A DNA stretch of 64,000 nucleotides from Halobacterium sp. R2-5 (GTDB lineage Archaea; Halobacteriota; Halobacteria; Halobacteriales; Halobacteriaceae): positions 806,001 through 870,000 of the forward strand of contig NZ_JAANTH010000001.1 in NCBI RefSeq assembly GCF_011734195.1, given 5' to 3'. The translations under genes were made by a program, and so were the position numbers. Below, one piece after another: positions 27,179-36,380 of the stretch (position 1 is its first letter; the number at the start of each line of letters is the position of its first letter). Below the pieces are notes generated by a model. The model was given only the letters and a program-made list of their open reading frames with translations, was not told the origin of the DNA and ran no database searches.

Positions 27179-28321
27179 ATGGACTTCAGCCTCAGCGACG
27201 AGCAGCGCCAGATCGAGGAGATGGTCGCGGAGTTCGTCGACGAGGAAGTGATTCCGCGCGCGTCCGAGATCGACCGCGAGGACGAGTTCCCGCGGGACCT
27301 CGTCGACGAGATGAGCGACCTCGGCCTGATGGGGATGCCGTTCCCCGAGGCGTACGACGGCGCGGGACTGGACTATCACTCGTACGCCATCGCGCTCGAA
27401 GAGATCTCGCGCGGGAGCGGCGGGCTCGGGACGATCGTCGCGGCGCACACGAGCCTCGCGGGGAACATGCTCTACCAGTACGGCGACGACGACCAGAAGT
27501 CCGAGTACCTCGCGGCGATGAATCGCGGCGACGACGTCGGCGCGTTCGCGCTCTCGGAGGCCGGCGCCGGCTCGGACGTCCCGTCGATGGAGACTACTGC
27601 CGAACGGGACGGCGACGAGTACGTCGTGAACGGCGGGAAGCTCTGGATTTCGAACGGCAGCGTCGCGGACACGGTGACGCTGTTCGCGAAGACCGACCCC
27701 GACGCCGGCCACCAGGGCATCTCCTCGTTCGTCGTCCGCCCGGAGGAGGACGACGGCTTCCACGTCGAGGGCACGGAGGACAAACTCGGCGACAAGGGCT
27801 GTCCGACCGCGGAACTCCGCTTCGACGACATGCGCGTCCCCGAGGACCGGCTGCTCGGCGAGGAAGGCGACGGCTTCCGGCACGCGCTCGAAACGCTCAA
27901 CGGCGGTCGCATCACCATCGCCGCGCGCTCCATCGGCCTCGCGCGCGCCGCCCTCGACGACAGCCTGGAGTACGCGCAGGCCCGCGAGCAGTTCGACCAG
28001 CCAATCAGCGACTTCCAGGCGATTCAGCACAAGCTCGCGGACATGGACACGAAGATCCAGTCCGCGGAGCTGCTGATGCACCGCGCCGCGGACAAGAAGA
28101 TGCGCGGCGAGGACTTCATCAAGGACGCCGCGCAGGCCAAACTCTACGCCTCCGAGATCTCCCGAGAGGTCACCAACGAGGGCATCCAGATTCACGGCGG
28201 CTACGGCTACACGAAGGACTTCGCCGTCGAGCGCTACTACCGGGACGCGAAGCTCAACGAGATCTACGAGGGCACCAGCGAAGTGCTCCGGAACACGATT
28301 GCTCAGCGGCTCCTGAAGTAG
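27179..28321 (+). CDS. Acyl-CoA dehydrogenase
   Basis: A 380-residue FAD enzyme. It shows the ACAD pattern DFSLSDEQRQIEEMV, FALSEAGAGSDVPSME, IHGGYGYTKDFAVERYYRDAKLNEIYEGTSEV. The glutamate in IYEGTSEV is the catalytic base of short- and medium-chain members. It oxidises an acyl-CoA to the 2-enoyl-CoA and passes electrons to ETF. The frame extends upstream but the ATG at 27179 fits the canonical start. Confidence 0.95.
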   Translation: MDFSLSDEQRQIEEMVAEFVDEEVIPRASEIDREDEFPRDLVDEMSDLGLMGMPFPEAYDGAGLDYHSYAIALEEISRGSGGLGTIVAAHTSLAGNMLYQYGDDDQKSEYLAAMNRGDDVGAFALSEAGAGSDVPSMETTAERDGDEYVVNGGKLWISNGSVADTVTLFAKTDPDAGHQGISSFVVRPEEDDGFHVEGTEDKLGDKGCPTAELRFDDMRVPEDRLLGEEGDGFRHALETLNGGRITIAARSIGLARAALDDSLEYAQAREQFDQPISDFQAIQHKLADMDTKIQSAELLMHRAADKKMRGEDFIKDAAQAKLYASEISREVTNEGIQIHGGYGYTKDFAVERYYRDAKLNEIYEGTSEVLRNTIAQRLLK

Positions 28322-28464
28322 CGGTTAGCTGTCGTCGTCTGTACTGTTCCTTTATTCGGCGTCGAGGGTGAGCAACTGCACAGACGAATCAGTCACTGAC
28401 AGACCGGCGCCCGCGAGTATCAGATACATAGAATATTTCCGGGAGACGGTGAAAGGACGCCCGT
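28322..28464 (+). promoter_or_regulatory. AT-rich leader region before a small membrane-protein gene
   Basis: Within 143 bases the part from 28418 to 28445 (CGAGTATCAGATACATAGAATATTTC) is AT-rich and holds a TATA-like sequence about 25-35 bases before the ATG at 28465. Nothing coding is seen. Confidence 0.35.
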
Positions 28465-28716
28465 ATGTCTGATCGGCCCTCCATTCCGCAGGCACGAGCG
28501 GTATCGTCGTACATAGCGGACGGCGCACGTATCGCCGCCATCCTGATCATCTGGGGCGTCATCTCCGCCGTGTTCACGTACGGAGTGAGCGATCTGGGGC
28601 TGCCGTTCGAGCGAGTCTGGCTCCAGCTCGGTCAGCTATTCGCCGTGACTGGCGTCCTCAACGCCGTTCTGTATCTCCTGTACCGCACCATCGATTATTG
28701 GCGGGAAGCCGCGTAA
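28465..28716 (+). CDS. Small two-helix membrane protein
   Basis: An 83-residue protein with transmembrane segments at about residues 22-42 (ARIAAILIIWGVISAVFTYGV) and 50-72 (VWLQLGQLFAVTGVLNAVLYLLY). GC content is visibly lower than in the flanking genes, so it may be recently acquired. I recognise no family. No obvious operon partner. Confidence 0.65.
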   Translation: MSDRPSIPQARAVSSYIADGARIAAILIIWGVISAVFTYGVSDLGLPFERVWLQLGQLFAVTGVLNAVLYLLYRTIDYWREAA

Positions 28717-28815
28717 CGCCTTCAGCCGCGGCTGAAGCACCGGTCTGCACAGCGGCCCAGCAGTCCGGCTTTTCGCTCTCTGACGTCCGGCTGAACGACG
28801 AAACTGCGCCGAGCG

Positions 28816-30033
28816 TTACTGCTCGTCCCCGTTTCGCAGTCTGAGCGGCTGGCGCTCGCCGTACGTGAGCGTGCGCCAGAGCCACTCCATCGGGCCGTAG
28901 CGGTAGCGCCGCAGCCAGAGCACGGAGAGCACGACCTGCACGACCCAGATGGCGGCGACGACGCCGAGCGCCTCCGCACGACTCACGCGCCCGAACAGAC
29001 CGAGGCCGTGGCCGTAGAAGATGGTGGTGGCGAGCACGCTCTGGAGGATGTAGTTGCTGAACGCGGTGCGGCCGACGGCGGCCAGCGTGCGAGTCAGGAC
29101 GCCAGCGGGGCGCCACTGGGCGTACAGCATCACGAGGCCGACGTACGCGAGCGCGAGCGGGATGGCCCCCCAGTAGAAGAACTGCTGCCAGAGCAGGCCC
29201 GCGGCCGGCGCCCAGTCGTTCGCCTGGATGTACCAGACGCCGGCGAGCGTCGGTGCGAGGCCGAGCACGCCGCCGGCGACGACGAGCCGGCGGTAGAACC
29301 GCGGCGAGCGGTCGTTCGTCAGCACGCCCCAGTCGTACAACGCCATCCCAATGAGCATCGACCCGCCGACGCGCCAGCCCGTGGCCCCGAGGTAGCCGGA
29401 AGTCTGGCGGCGGAACGACGACGAGACGCGGTGGTCCATCTGTTCGAGCCAGCCGCCGCGGTAGGTCGCCACCTCCGCGCGGAGCGCGGCCTCCGCGGGC
29501 TGCCACGTCTGCGCGAACGACGAGAGGTCCGCGAACAGCGCGGCCCACACCTCCGTGGCCGAGGGGACCGCGAGCAGGCCGAGACCGACGCCGACGAGCC
29601 AGCGCGGGGACTCGTCGCGCGCGAACACGACCCAGAACGCGGTGACGCCGTACGCGAACAGGATATCGCCGTACCACAGCAGGTAGGCGTGCGCGAGCCC
29701 GAAGACGACGAGCCAGCCCGCGCGCCGGAAGTGCAGGCTGAGCGTCCCGATTTCGTCGCGGTCGCGGGTGCGGGTGAAGAGGACGACGCCGGCGCCGAAC
29801 AGCATCGTGAACAGCGTGATGAACTTCTGCTCGACGAGGACGTGGCCGGCGAACCACGCCCAGTAGTTCGCGCCCGAGAAGTCGCCGTACGCCGTCGGGT
29901 TCAGCAGCACGATCTCGGGCATCGAGAACAGCCGGATGTTGATGACCAGGATGCCGAGCAGGGCGAACCCGCGGAGCGCGTCGAGGCCGACGATGCGCTC
30001 GGACGGCGGCGTCGGCCCGCTCTCGGAGCTCAC
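28816..30033 (-). CDS. DUF418-type polytopic membrane protein (YeiB-like)
   Basis: A 405-residue protein with about ten hydrophobic segments. It begins ERIVGLDALRGFALLGILVINIRLFSMP, the DUF418 hallmark (xxDxLRGFALLGI), and ends with the C-terminal DUF418 region ending RYRYGPMEWLWRTLTYGERQPLR. The family resembles acyltransferase-3 membrane proteins, but the function is unknown. Starts with GTG and has a GGAGG-like sequence 8 bases upstream. Confidence 0.88.
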   Translation of the reverse strand: MSSESGPTPPSERIVGLDALRGFALLGILVINIRLFSMPEIVLLNPTAYGDFSGANYWAWFAGHVLVEQKFITLFTMLFGAGVVLFTRTRDRDEIGTLSLHFRRAGWLVVFGLAHAYLLWYGDILFAYGVTAFWVVFARDESPRWLVGVGLGLLAVPSATEVWAALFADLSSFAQTWQPAEAALRAEVATYRGGWLEQMDHRVSSSFRRQTSGYLGATGWRVGGSMLIGMALYDWGVLTNDRSPRFYRRLVVAGGVLGLAPTLAGVWYIQANDWAPAAGLLWQQFFYWGAIPLALAYVGLVMLYAQWRPAGVLTRTLAAVGRTAFSNYILQSVLATTIFYGHGLGLFGRVSRAEALGVVAAIWVVQVVLSVLWLRRYRYGPMEWLWRTLTYGERQPLRLRNGDEQ

Positions 30034-30139
30034 CGCTCGCCCTCCCTCCGTGTTCCCCCGCTGCGTCCGTTCTGCTCCCGGCGGCTCATCTGTCGTCTCT
30101 CCAGTCTCGGAGTCGACACAAAAAGTGTGCGAATGCGCG

Positions 30140-30457
30140 CTACAGGACGCTCCGCGCCGCGGCGACGACGCCGACGCCGACCGCCAGCGACACGAGGAGG
30201 TTCCCGGTCTTGCGCGCGACGGCGAGCGTCGCGGCGGCGGCGACCCACTCGGGGAGCCCGCCGTCGGCGAGCGCGGGCGTGACGAACGCGACGACGACCG
30301 CGCCCGGGAGCACGTCGATGCCGGCTTCCGCGCGCTCGGAGAGGTCGACGTGGCCGAGCAGCCAGAAGCCGCCCGCCTTCGCCGCGTACGTCACCGCGGC
30401 CATCGCGAGAATCACACCGACGACGGCGGGGTCGAGCCGGAGCGCTTCAATCCTCAT
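30140..30457 (-). CDS. azlD: Branched-chain amino-acid exporter small subunit AzlD
   Basis: A 105-residue protein with about four transmembrane helices (VVGVILAMAAVTYAAKAGGFWLL; AVVVAFVTPALADGGLPEWVAA). Paired with AzlC in the same orientation, overlapping it by 11 bases. AzlCD exports branched-chain amino acids and related compounds. There is no regulator gene next to it. Confidence 0.9.
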   Translation of the reverse strand: MRIEALRLDPAVVGVILAMAAVTYAAKAGGFWLLGHVDLSERAEAGIDVLPGAVVVAFVTPALADGGLPEWVAAAATLAVARKTGNLLVSLAVGVGVVAAARSVL

Positions 30458-31190
30458 AGGTCACCACCTCCGCCGCGGCGCCGGCGAGCGCGCCGACGAG
30501 GATGTACCACTCGCCGGGCACGACGGCGTTCGTCGCGAGCGCAGCGGCGGCCGCGGCGACCCACGGGCGCAGCGACTCTTTGCCCCCCCAGAAGCCCGCG
30601 GCGAGCGTGAGGAACAGCGCGGTCGCGACGAAGTCGAGCCCGTACGTCGCGGGGTCGCCGACGAGGTCCCCCGCGGTCGCACCGACGGCCGTGGAGGCGA
30701 TCCACAGCAGCCAGAGGACGACGCCGCTGCCGAACAGGAACGCGCCGTTGCGGCTCCCCGACCGCAGCGCGCCGATGGACAGCGCCCAGTTCTCGTCCGC
30801 GAAGAAGAACACGCTCCCGTACGCCTCCAGCGGGTCGAGCTGGCCGAGCCACGGCCGCAGCGCCGCGCCCATCAGCACGTACCGGAGGTTCACGAGCAGC
30901 GTCGTCGAGACGACCGCGACCACCGGAATCGGGTCCGCCCACAGTTCGACCGCGACGAGCTGGGCGGCGCCCGCGACGACGGTCGCGCTCATCACCGCGG
31001 CCTCCGCGACGCTCAGGCCCGCGCGGCGCGCGACCACGCCGAAGACGACGCCGTAGCCCGCGACGCCGACGGCGACCGGGAACCCCGTGACGAACCCCTC
31101 GCGGAACCCCGCGGCGGTGAACTCCACGGACTGGACGTCATCGTCTGCGTCCCGTTCGCGGCGCTCGGCGGCCGGTTCGGCTTCAGCCAA
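30447..31190 (-). CDS. azlC: Branched-chain amino-acid exporter AzlC
   Basis: A 247-residue AzlC-family membrane protein: FREGFVTGFPVAVGVAGYGVVFGVV, LSVAEAAVMSATVVAGAAQLVAVEL, NLRYVLMGAALRPWLG, FFADENWALSIG, then two C-terminal helices. No ATG lies near the family start. A TTG at 31190 has a GGAGG seven bases before it, the best-supported start. The alternative is a GTG closer to the first helix. It overlaps azlD at the 3' end. Confidence 0.85.
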   Translation of the reverse strand: MAEAEPAAERRERDADDDVQSVEFTAAGFREGFVTGFPVAVGVAGYGVVFGVVARRAGLSVAEAAVMSATVVAGAAQLVAVELWADPIPVVAVVSTTLLVNLRYVLMGAALRPWLGQLDPLEAYGSVFFFADENWALSIGALRSGSRNGAFLFGSGVVLWLLWIASTAVGATAGDLVGDPATYGLDFVATALFLTLAAGFWGGKESLRPWVAAAAAALATNAVVPGEWYILVGALAGAAAEVVTYED

Positions 31191-31269
31191 CGCTACCCCT
31201 CCGCGTGACAACTCGCATCGTCGGGAACCAGGGCGCCCGGCGTGAAAACGACTCCGGGAACGACTGCGC

Positions 31270-31875
31270 TCACTGCGACTGACCGGTCCGCCGGCGGGCC
31301 GTCCCACGGTTCCGGGAGACGGCGAGCGCGCCCGCGACGAGGACGACGCCGAGCGCGAGCCCCGCGACGGATTCCAGCGATGTGTGCGCGCCGGTCGCGA
31401 CGCGGCTCCACACCATCGCGCCGGGGACGACGAGCAGCGCCGCGAACCGCCGGTCGACGGTCGCGAGGTAGACGACCGGGACCGCGGCGTACAGCACGTG
31501 GCTCGACACGTCCCACAGCGGGACGACGACGGCGTGGACGACCGACGTCGCGACCAGCAGCAGGCAGTACTCCGGCCCGACGGAGTCGAGGTTCTGGCGC
31601 GTCCACGCCAGCCAAATGAGGCCGAATCCGACAATCAATCCGACGCTCGCGTAGAAGTCGTCGCCGCCCGGCACGCCGCCCGCCACGAGGCTCGGGCCGC
31701 CAGCGTACACGGCGAACGCGAGCGTCCACCCCGCGAGGACGGCGCCCAGTCGGACCGCGAGCGCGCGCTCGCTCCAGTCCCGGGCGCGCCACTCGTAGGC
31801 GACGAGCAGCGCGGTCGCTTCGAGGACGAACAGCTCCGGCGCGAACACCGTCGAGTACAGTCCTGCGAGCCCCAT
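31270..31875 (-). CDS. Multi-pass membrane protein, weak PAP2-like pattern
   Basis: A 201-residue protein with six or seven hydrophobic segments. The C-terminal part SRVATGAHTSLESVAGLALG (residues 157-176) resembles PAP2 phosphatase motif 3, and WDVSSHVLYA (122-130) could match motif 2 (PSGH). Motif 1 (KxxxxxxRP) is missing and the motif 3 aspartate is Glu or Ser. It is probably not an active phosphatase of the classical type. Conserved neighbours are not evident. Confidence 0.65.
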   Translation of the reverse strand: MGLAGLYSTVFAPELFVLEATALLVAYEWRARDWSERALAVRLGAVLAGWTLAFAVYAGGPSLVAGGVPGGDDFYASVGLIVGFGLIWLAWTRQNLDSVGPEYCLLLVATSVVHAVVVPLWDVSSHVLYAAVPVVYLATVDRRFAALLVVPGAMVWSRVATGAHTSLESVAGLALGVVLVAGALAVSRNRGTARRRTGQSQ

Positions 31876-31976
31876 CGCTGTACGCGACGCACTCGCCGCG
31901 CAGCCAATAGACGTTGTGGACTCCCGCCGACGGCGGACCCGTCGTGTTTTTCCCCTGCCCGGCCGAATCGCCGACG

Positions 31977-32252
31977 ATGACCGAGGAGACCGCCGAGGAC
32001 GACGGCGTCACCGCCCGCTACTACGAGACCGACACCGAGCGCGTCCTGGCGTTCGAGCGCGACGGGCAGACCGCCGCGGTCGCGCAGAACGTCGAGGGGT
32101 ACGCGATGCTGAAGGTCCGCCCGAGCGCCGACGGCGACGAACTGGAACGGTACTACGGCTTCGACATGGCCCTCGACCACGCCGCGGAGCTGCTGGGCGT
32201 GCGCCCGAACGACCTCCCGGTGCCGGACGCCGCGGCGGACATGGGGATGTAG
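31977..32252 (+). CDS. Small conserved haloarchaeal cytoplasmic protein
   Basis: A 91-residue acidic protein (RVLAFERDGQTAAVAQNVEGYAMLKV; YYGFDMALDHAAELLGVRP). It begins at the ATG at 31977. The upstream 21 codons are unlikely to be translated. It resembles a haloarchaea-specific DUF family. I cannot assign a role. The next gene is a thiolase 48 bases downstream. Confidence 0.7.
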   Translation: MTEETAEDDGVTARYYETDTERVLAFERDGQTAAVAQNVEGYAMLKVRPSADGDELERYYGFDMALDHAAELLGVRPNDLPVPDAAADMGM

Positions 32253-32300
32253 GTCCGCGGTCCCCCACACCTTTTCACGCTACTCGGCGAACCACCGGGT

Positions 32301-33470
32301 ATGACGAAGGTTCGAGTCGCGGGCGCCGGGATGACGCCGTTCGGCAGTCACCCCGAGCGCACGACCCGCGACCTGTTCGCGGAGGCCGGCACGAGGGCGC
32401 TCGACGACGCCGGCGTCGACCGCGGGGACGTCGAGGCCGTTCACTACGGTAACTTCATGGGCGCGCTGAGCGAGCACCAGGGCCACCAGGGACCGCTCGC
32501 GGCGGAGGCACTGGGCGTGCAGGCGCCCGCGACGCGCTACGAGAGCGCGTGCGCGTCCAGCGGCGTCGCGCTCCGGCAGGCCGTCCGCGACGTCCGGAAC
32601 GGCGAGGCGGACGTGCTCGTGGTCGGCGGCGCCGAGCGCATGACGAACCTCGCGACGGCCGAGTCCACGGAGGTGCTCGCCATCGCCGCCGACGAACTCT
32701 ACGAGGTGCGCGCGGGCGTCACGTTCCCCGGGGCGTACGCGATGATGGCGGCGGCGTACTTCGAGCAGTTCGGCGGTTCGCGCGAGGATCTCGCGCACGT
32801 CGCGGTGAAGAACCACGCGAACGCCGTTGGAAACCACCACGCGCAGTACCAGCGCGAGATCACCGTCGAGGAGGTGCTGGACTCGCCGGCGGTCGCGGAC
32901 CCGCTACATCTCTACGACGCCTGCCCGATCACGGACGGCGCGAGCGCGGTCGTGCTCGTCAGCGAGGACTACGCAGAGGACAACGGCCTCGACGCGGGTG
33001 TCGCCATCACGGGCACCGGCCAGGGCGGCGACCGGATGGCGCTCCAGGACCGTGAGGACGCCGCGACGTCGCCCGCTGCGACGGCGGCCGCCGAGGAAGC
33101 CTACGGGGACGCCGGCGTCACTAGCGACGACGTGGACGTCGCAGAGGTCCACGACTGCTTCACCATCGCGGAGGTGCTCGCGCTGGAGTCGCTGGGGTTC
33201 TTCGAGACCGGCGAGGGCGTCACCGCCGCTCGCGAGGGCGTGACGACCCGGGACGGCGACCTCCCAGTGAACCTCTCGGGCGGCCTCAAGGCGAAGGGTC
33301 ACCCGGTCGGCGCGACGGGCACGAGCCAGGTCGCGGAGCTCACGAAGCTGCTGCGCGGCGACCACGTCAACAGCGAGCACGTCCCCGACGCCCGCGTCGG
33401 CGTCGCGCACAACGCCGGTGGGACCGTGGCGAGTGCCGTGGTCCACGTCCTCGAAGAGGTGGGAGAATGA
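32301..33470 (+). CDS. Archaeal thiolase (acetyl-CoA acetyltransferase-like)
   Basis: A 389-residue thiolase. The acyl-accepting Cys84 lies in ESACASSGVA, and the catalytic His in KGHPVGATGTS near the end. The second classical Cys motif is replaced by VAHNAGGTVAS, as in archaeal thiolases that work with a DUF35/OB-fold partner. It condenses or cleaves acetoacetyl-CoA or longer 3-oxoacyl-CoA. Its stop overlaps the start of the partner gene by 4 bases (ATGA). Confidence 0.92.
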   Translation: MTKVRVAGAGMTPFGSHPERTTRDLFAEAGTRALDDAGVDRGDVEAVHYGNFMGALSEHQGHQGPLAAEALGVQAPATRYESACASSGVALRQAVRDVRNGEADVLVVGGAERMTNLATAESTEVLAIAADELYEVRAGVTFPGAYAMMAAAYFEQFGGSREDLAHVAVKNHANAVGNHHAQYQREITVEEVLDSPAVADPLHLYDACPITDGASAVVLVSEDYAEDNGLDAGVAITGTGQGGDRMALQDREDAATSPAATAAAEEAYGDAGVTSDDVDVAEVHDCFTIAEVLALESLGFFETGEGVTAAREGVTTRDGDLPVNLSGGLKAKGHPVGATGTSQVAELTKLLRGDHVNSEHVPDARVGVAHNAGGTVASAVVHVLEEVGE

Positions 33471-33862
33471 CCGACACGAGCGAGGAGCGCGTGCGCGACG
33501 CGGGCTTCGACGACCTGCTGGACGCGCTCGCCGAGGGCGACGGCTACTATCTGGCGTGCGCGAACGGCCACGGCAGCCTGCCGCCGCGGCGCGTCTGCCC
33601 GGAGTGCGGGAGCACGGACCTCGACGAGGAGCCGCTGCCGGAGACCGGCGAGGTGGCGACGTACACGCAGGTCCACGTGCCGGCGCCGTCGTTCGCCGAC
33701 GACGCGCCGTACGTCACCGCGGTCGTGGACTTCGGACCGGTGCGGCTCACGGGCCAGGTGCTCGCGGACTACGAGGACGTGGAGATCGGCACAGAAGTCG
33801 CGCCGACCGTCGGTGAGACGGAGACGAACGGCGAGCGCCTAGTGCGTTTCGAGCTTCGGTAG
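33467..33862 (+). CDS. OB-fold (DUF35) protein with zinc ribbon, thiolase partner
   Basis: A 131-residue protein with an N-terminal rubredoxin-like zinc ribbon (CPECGS plus an earlier Cys and His in CANGHG) and a C-terminal OB-fold (VATYTQVHVP; DDAPYVTAVVDFGPVRLTGQV). In archaea such proteins form a complex with thiolase and channel acetoacetyl-CoA to HMG-CoA synthase. Overlaps the thiolase by 4 bases. The last 24 bases overlap the convergent hydrolase gene. Confidence 0.9.
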   Translation: MTDTSEERVRDAGFDDLLDALAEGDGYYLACANGHGSLPPRRVCPECGSTDLDEEPLPETGEVATYTQVHVPAPSFADDAPYVTAVVDFGPVRLTGQVLADYEDVEIGTEVAPTVGETETNGERLVRFELR

Positions 33863-34774
33863 GTCCTCGCGGACCGCGTCGAGGAACACCTCGGGCTGTT
33901 CTGCGTGCGGGAGGAGGCGGGTCTCGTCGACGACGACCAGTCGCGCGTCCGCGCTGTCGGCGATGTCCCGGCCCTCCGCGAGCGTCGTGATCGTGGCCTC
34001 CCGGCCCCAGACGATCGTGACGGGGCAGTCGCGGGCGGCGAGTTCGGCGCCGAGGTCGACGTCGGGGTCGAGGAAGCCGCCGGCGAACGACGCGGGCGCG
34101 AACCGCGCGCCCGCCTGGTGGGCGGTCCGCCACTGGTAGTCGAGGAGGTCGACGGGGACGCGGTCGGGGTAGTAGAAGCCGTCGCGCTCGTCGAAGTACT
34201 TCAGCGACGGCTTCGAGGTGAGCGCGTCGAACGCCGCGGCGCCGGCGACGGGCGACCTGAGGAAGCCCCGTACCCACGGGCGCCGCGGACCGGTGTCCGC
34301 GGTCGGGCAGACGAGCAACAAGCCGGCGACGTCGGCTTCGTCGGCCGCTATCGACGCCCACGCGCCCGTCAGTGACGACCCGAGGACCACGGGGTCGTCG
34401 GCGACGTCGCCGACGAAGTCCGCGACGAACTCCTCGTACAGCGAGGACGTGTACGCGACGGGCGGCCGGTCGGTCCGCCCGAACCCGGGGAGGTCGGGCG
34501 CGATCACGTGGTAGTCGTCGGCGAGCTCGTCGAAGACGCCGGAGAACTCGCGGGAGGACGCGGCCGCGTGGACGCCGTGCAGGCAGACCACGTCGGGGTG
34601 GTCGCTGTCGCCGGCTTCGGTGTACGCCACGTCGAACCCGCGCCAGCGATAGGTGTCGTGGGTACCCGGGAGCGCGGGCGGGAGGTCGCCCGCCTTCGCG
34701 CGGAGGCCGCGGTTGAGGAGGCCCGCGGCCGCGACGGTGCCGGCAGCGCCAGCGAGTAAGCTGCGAAGTCGCAT
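33839..34774 (-). CDS. Alpha/beta hydrolase, probably membrane-associated
   Basis: A 311-residue protein. A hydrophobic N-terminus (RLRSLLAGAAGTVAAAGLL) looks like a signal or anchor. The fold follows with VVCLHGVHAAASSREF (oxyanion HG), nucleophile elbow GSSLTG (GxSxT rather than GxSxG), and the late Asp/His positions in VTIVWGREATI and LLPHAEQPEVF. Substrate unknown. Its end overlaps the DUF35 gene by 24 bases, convergently. Confidence 0.85.
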   Translation of the reverse strand: MRLRSLLAGAAGTVAAAGLLNRGLRAKAGDLPPALPGTHDTYRWRGFDVAYTEAGDSDHPDVVCLHGVHAAASSREFSGVFDELADDYHVIAPDLPGFGRTDRPPVAYTSSLYEEFVADFVGDVADDPVVLGSSLTGAWASIAADEADVAGLLLVCPTADTGPRRPWVRGFLRSPVAGAAAFDALTSKPSLKYFDERDGFYYPDRVPVDLLDYQWRTAHQAGARFAPASFAGGFLDPDVDLGAELAARDCPVTIVWGREATITTLAEGRDIADSADARLVVVDETRLLPHAEQPEVFLDAVREDLPKLETH

Positions 34775-34817
34775 ACCAGCGCGTTCGACAGCCAGTCGCT
34801 TAGCCGTTGTGACAGAA

Positions 34818-35807
34818 TCAGTCCCGGCGCTCGTCCAGACAGTCCGCGAGCGGCCCGACGACGTCGTCGGCGACGTCGTACGGCGTCGTCTCGCCCGCGT
34901 CGATGCGCTCGACGAGCTGGTCCACGCCGCCGCGCGCGTCGAGCTCGTCCTCGATGAGTTCGCTCGCGTCCTCCCGCAGGAGGTTCCGGAGCTCCTCGGC
35001 GTGGCGCTGGTAGCGCTTGTCCTCGCGGCGGCCCGACTCGTCGAGCCAGCCCGCGTGCTCGCCGAGCACGTCGAGGAAGTCACTCACTCCTTCGCCGCTG
35101 TTCGCGACCGTCTCGACGACCCGCGGCGTCCAGTCGCCGGGCTCGGCGTCGCGCATGTCGAGCATGTTCTTGAGCTCGGTGACGGTCTTGTCCGCGCCGG
35201 CGAGGTCGGCCTTGTTCACGACGAACACGTCCCCGATTTCGAGGATGCCCGCCTTCAGCATCTGGACGTCGTCGCCGGATGACGGTGGCACGAGCACCGC
35301 GACCGTGTCCGCGGTCTTCACCACGTCGACCTCGTTCTGGCCGGCGCCCACGGTTTCGATGATGATCTTGTCCTTCCCGAACGCGTCGAGGGCCTTCACG
35401 GCGTCCGCGGTCGCGGTCGACAGTCCGCCGAGGCTCCCCCGAGCGGACATCGACCGGAAGAACACGTCCATGTCCGTCGCCGTCGAGGCCATCCGGATGC
35501 GGTCGCCGAGCACCGCGCCGCCCGTGAACGGCGACGACGGGTCGACGGCGATGACGCCGACGGTGAGCTCCTGGTCGCGGTACGCCGCCGCCATCTTGTC
35601 CACGAGCGTCGACTTCCCGGAGCCCGGGCTGCCCGTGATACCGATCACGTCCGCGTTCCCCGTGTGCGGGTAGAGCGCGGCGACGAGGTCGCGGTAGCCC
35701 GACGACCGGTTCTCGATTCGCGTGATGGTGCGCGCGAGCGCCCGGTGTTTCCCGGCGAGCAGCTCGTCGACGAGTTCGGGGGCGTCCTGGGCGGCCATCT
35801 CAGTCAC
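34818..35807 (-). CDS. meaB: Methylmalonyl-CoA mutase-associated GTPase MeaB
   Basis: A 329-residue G3E GTPase: P-loop GITGSPGSGKSTLVD, VDPSSPFTGGAVLGDRIRM, ETVGAGQNEVDV (switch II), and NKADLAG. MeaB gates cofactor loading and protects B12 mutases from inactivation. Its start overlaps the B12-binding small subunit by 8 bases, so the two are made together. In this window it could serve both mutase large subunits. Confidence 0.95.
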   Translation of the reverse strand: MTEMAAQDAPELVDELLAGKHRALARTITRIENRSSGYRDLVAALYPHTGNADVIGITGSPGSGKSTLVDKMAAAYRDQELTVGVIAVDPSSPFTGGAVLGDRIRMASTATDMDVFFRSMSARGSLGGLSTATADAVKALDAFGKDKIIIETVGAGQNEVDVVKTADTVAVLVPPSSGDDVQMLKAGILEIGDVFVVNKADLAGADKTVTELKNMLDMRDAEPGDWTPRVVETVANSGEGVSDFLDVLGEHAGWLDESGRREDKRYQRHAEELRNLLREDASELIEDELDARGGVDQLVERIDAGETTPYDVADDVVGPLADCLDERRD

Positions 35808-36216
35808 GCCGCTTGACGTTCCCCCGGATGAACTCGATGGTCTCCTCCATCGGCGTCCCCGGCCCGAAGATGGCGTCCACGCCAGCCTCCCGCAGGCCGT
35901 CGCGGTCCTCGTCGGGGATGATGCCGCCGACGATGATGAGGGTGTCCTCGAAGGCGTCGTACTCCTGTAGGCCCTCGACGATCTTCGGGACGAGCGTGTT
36001 GTGCGCGCCCGAGAGGATGGAGATGCCGAGCACGTCGACGTCCTCCTGGACCGTCGCCTGCACGATCTCCTCGGGGGCCTTGTGGAGCCCGGAGTAGATG
36101 ACCTCGAACCCGGCGTCGCGGAACGCCCGCGTGATGACGTGGGCGCCCCGGTCGTGGCCGTCGAGTCCGACTTTGGCCACCAGGCACCGGATGTTCCGCT
36201 GGGATTCGTGGCTCAT
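35800..36216 (-). CDS. mcmA2: B12-binding small subunit of methylmalonyl-CoA-type mutase
   Basis: A 138-residue Rossmann-like domain with the adenosylcobalamin motif KVGLDGHDRGAHVI (DxHxxG, axial His) and VGGIIPDEDRDGLREAGVDAIFGPGT. Separate B12 subunits of this size pair with about 560-residue catalytic subunits in archaeal mutases and in bacterial isobutyryl-CoA mutase. Two catalytic subunits are in this window (16991-18676 and 49632-51335). Overlaps meaB. Confidence 0.95.
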   Translation of the reverse strand: MSHESQRNIRCLVAKVGLDGHDRGAHVITRAFRDAGFEVIYSGLHKAPEEIVQATVQEDVDVLGISILSGAHNTLVPKIVEGLQEYDAFEDTLIIVGGIIPDEDRDGLREAGVDAIFGPGTPMEETIEFIRGNVKRRD

Positions 36217-36380
36217 GTTCGAGAAGTTGCCACATACGCGTTTTACTCTAACGGACTTCTATTACAGTTCTGCTTGCGCTATCCAAACTCCGGTTGCACC
36301 ACGGCGTCGGCGGTGCGCGGGAACCGGCCCGCGCCACAGGAAACGAAAACGGGTTGGTGGGCGCGTCCCAACCACCGCGC

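Noticed and set aside
35800-36235. Two overlapping frames at the mutase small subunit
   Set aside because: Only the 138-codon frame has the B12 motif KVGLDGHDRG. The other is a shifted shadow.
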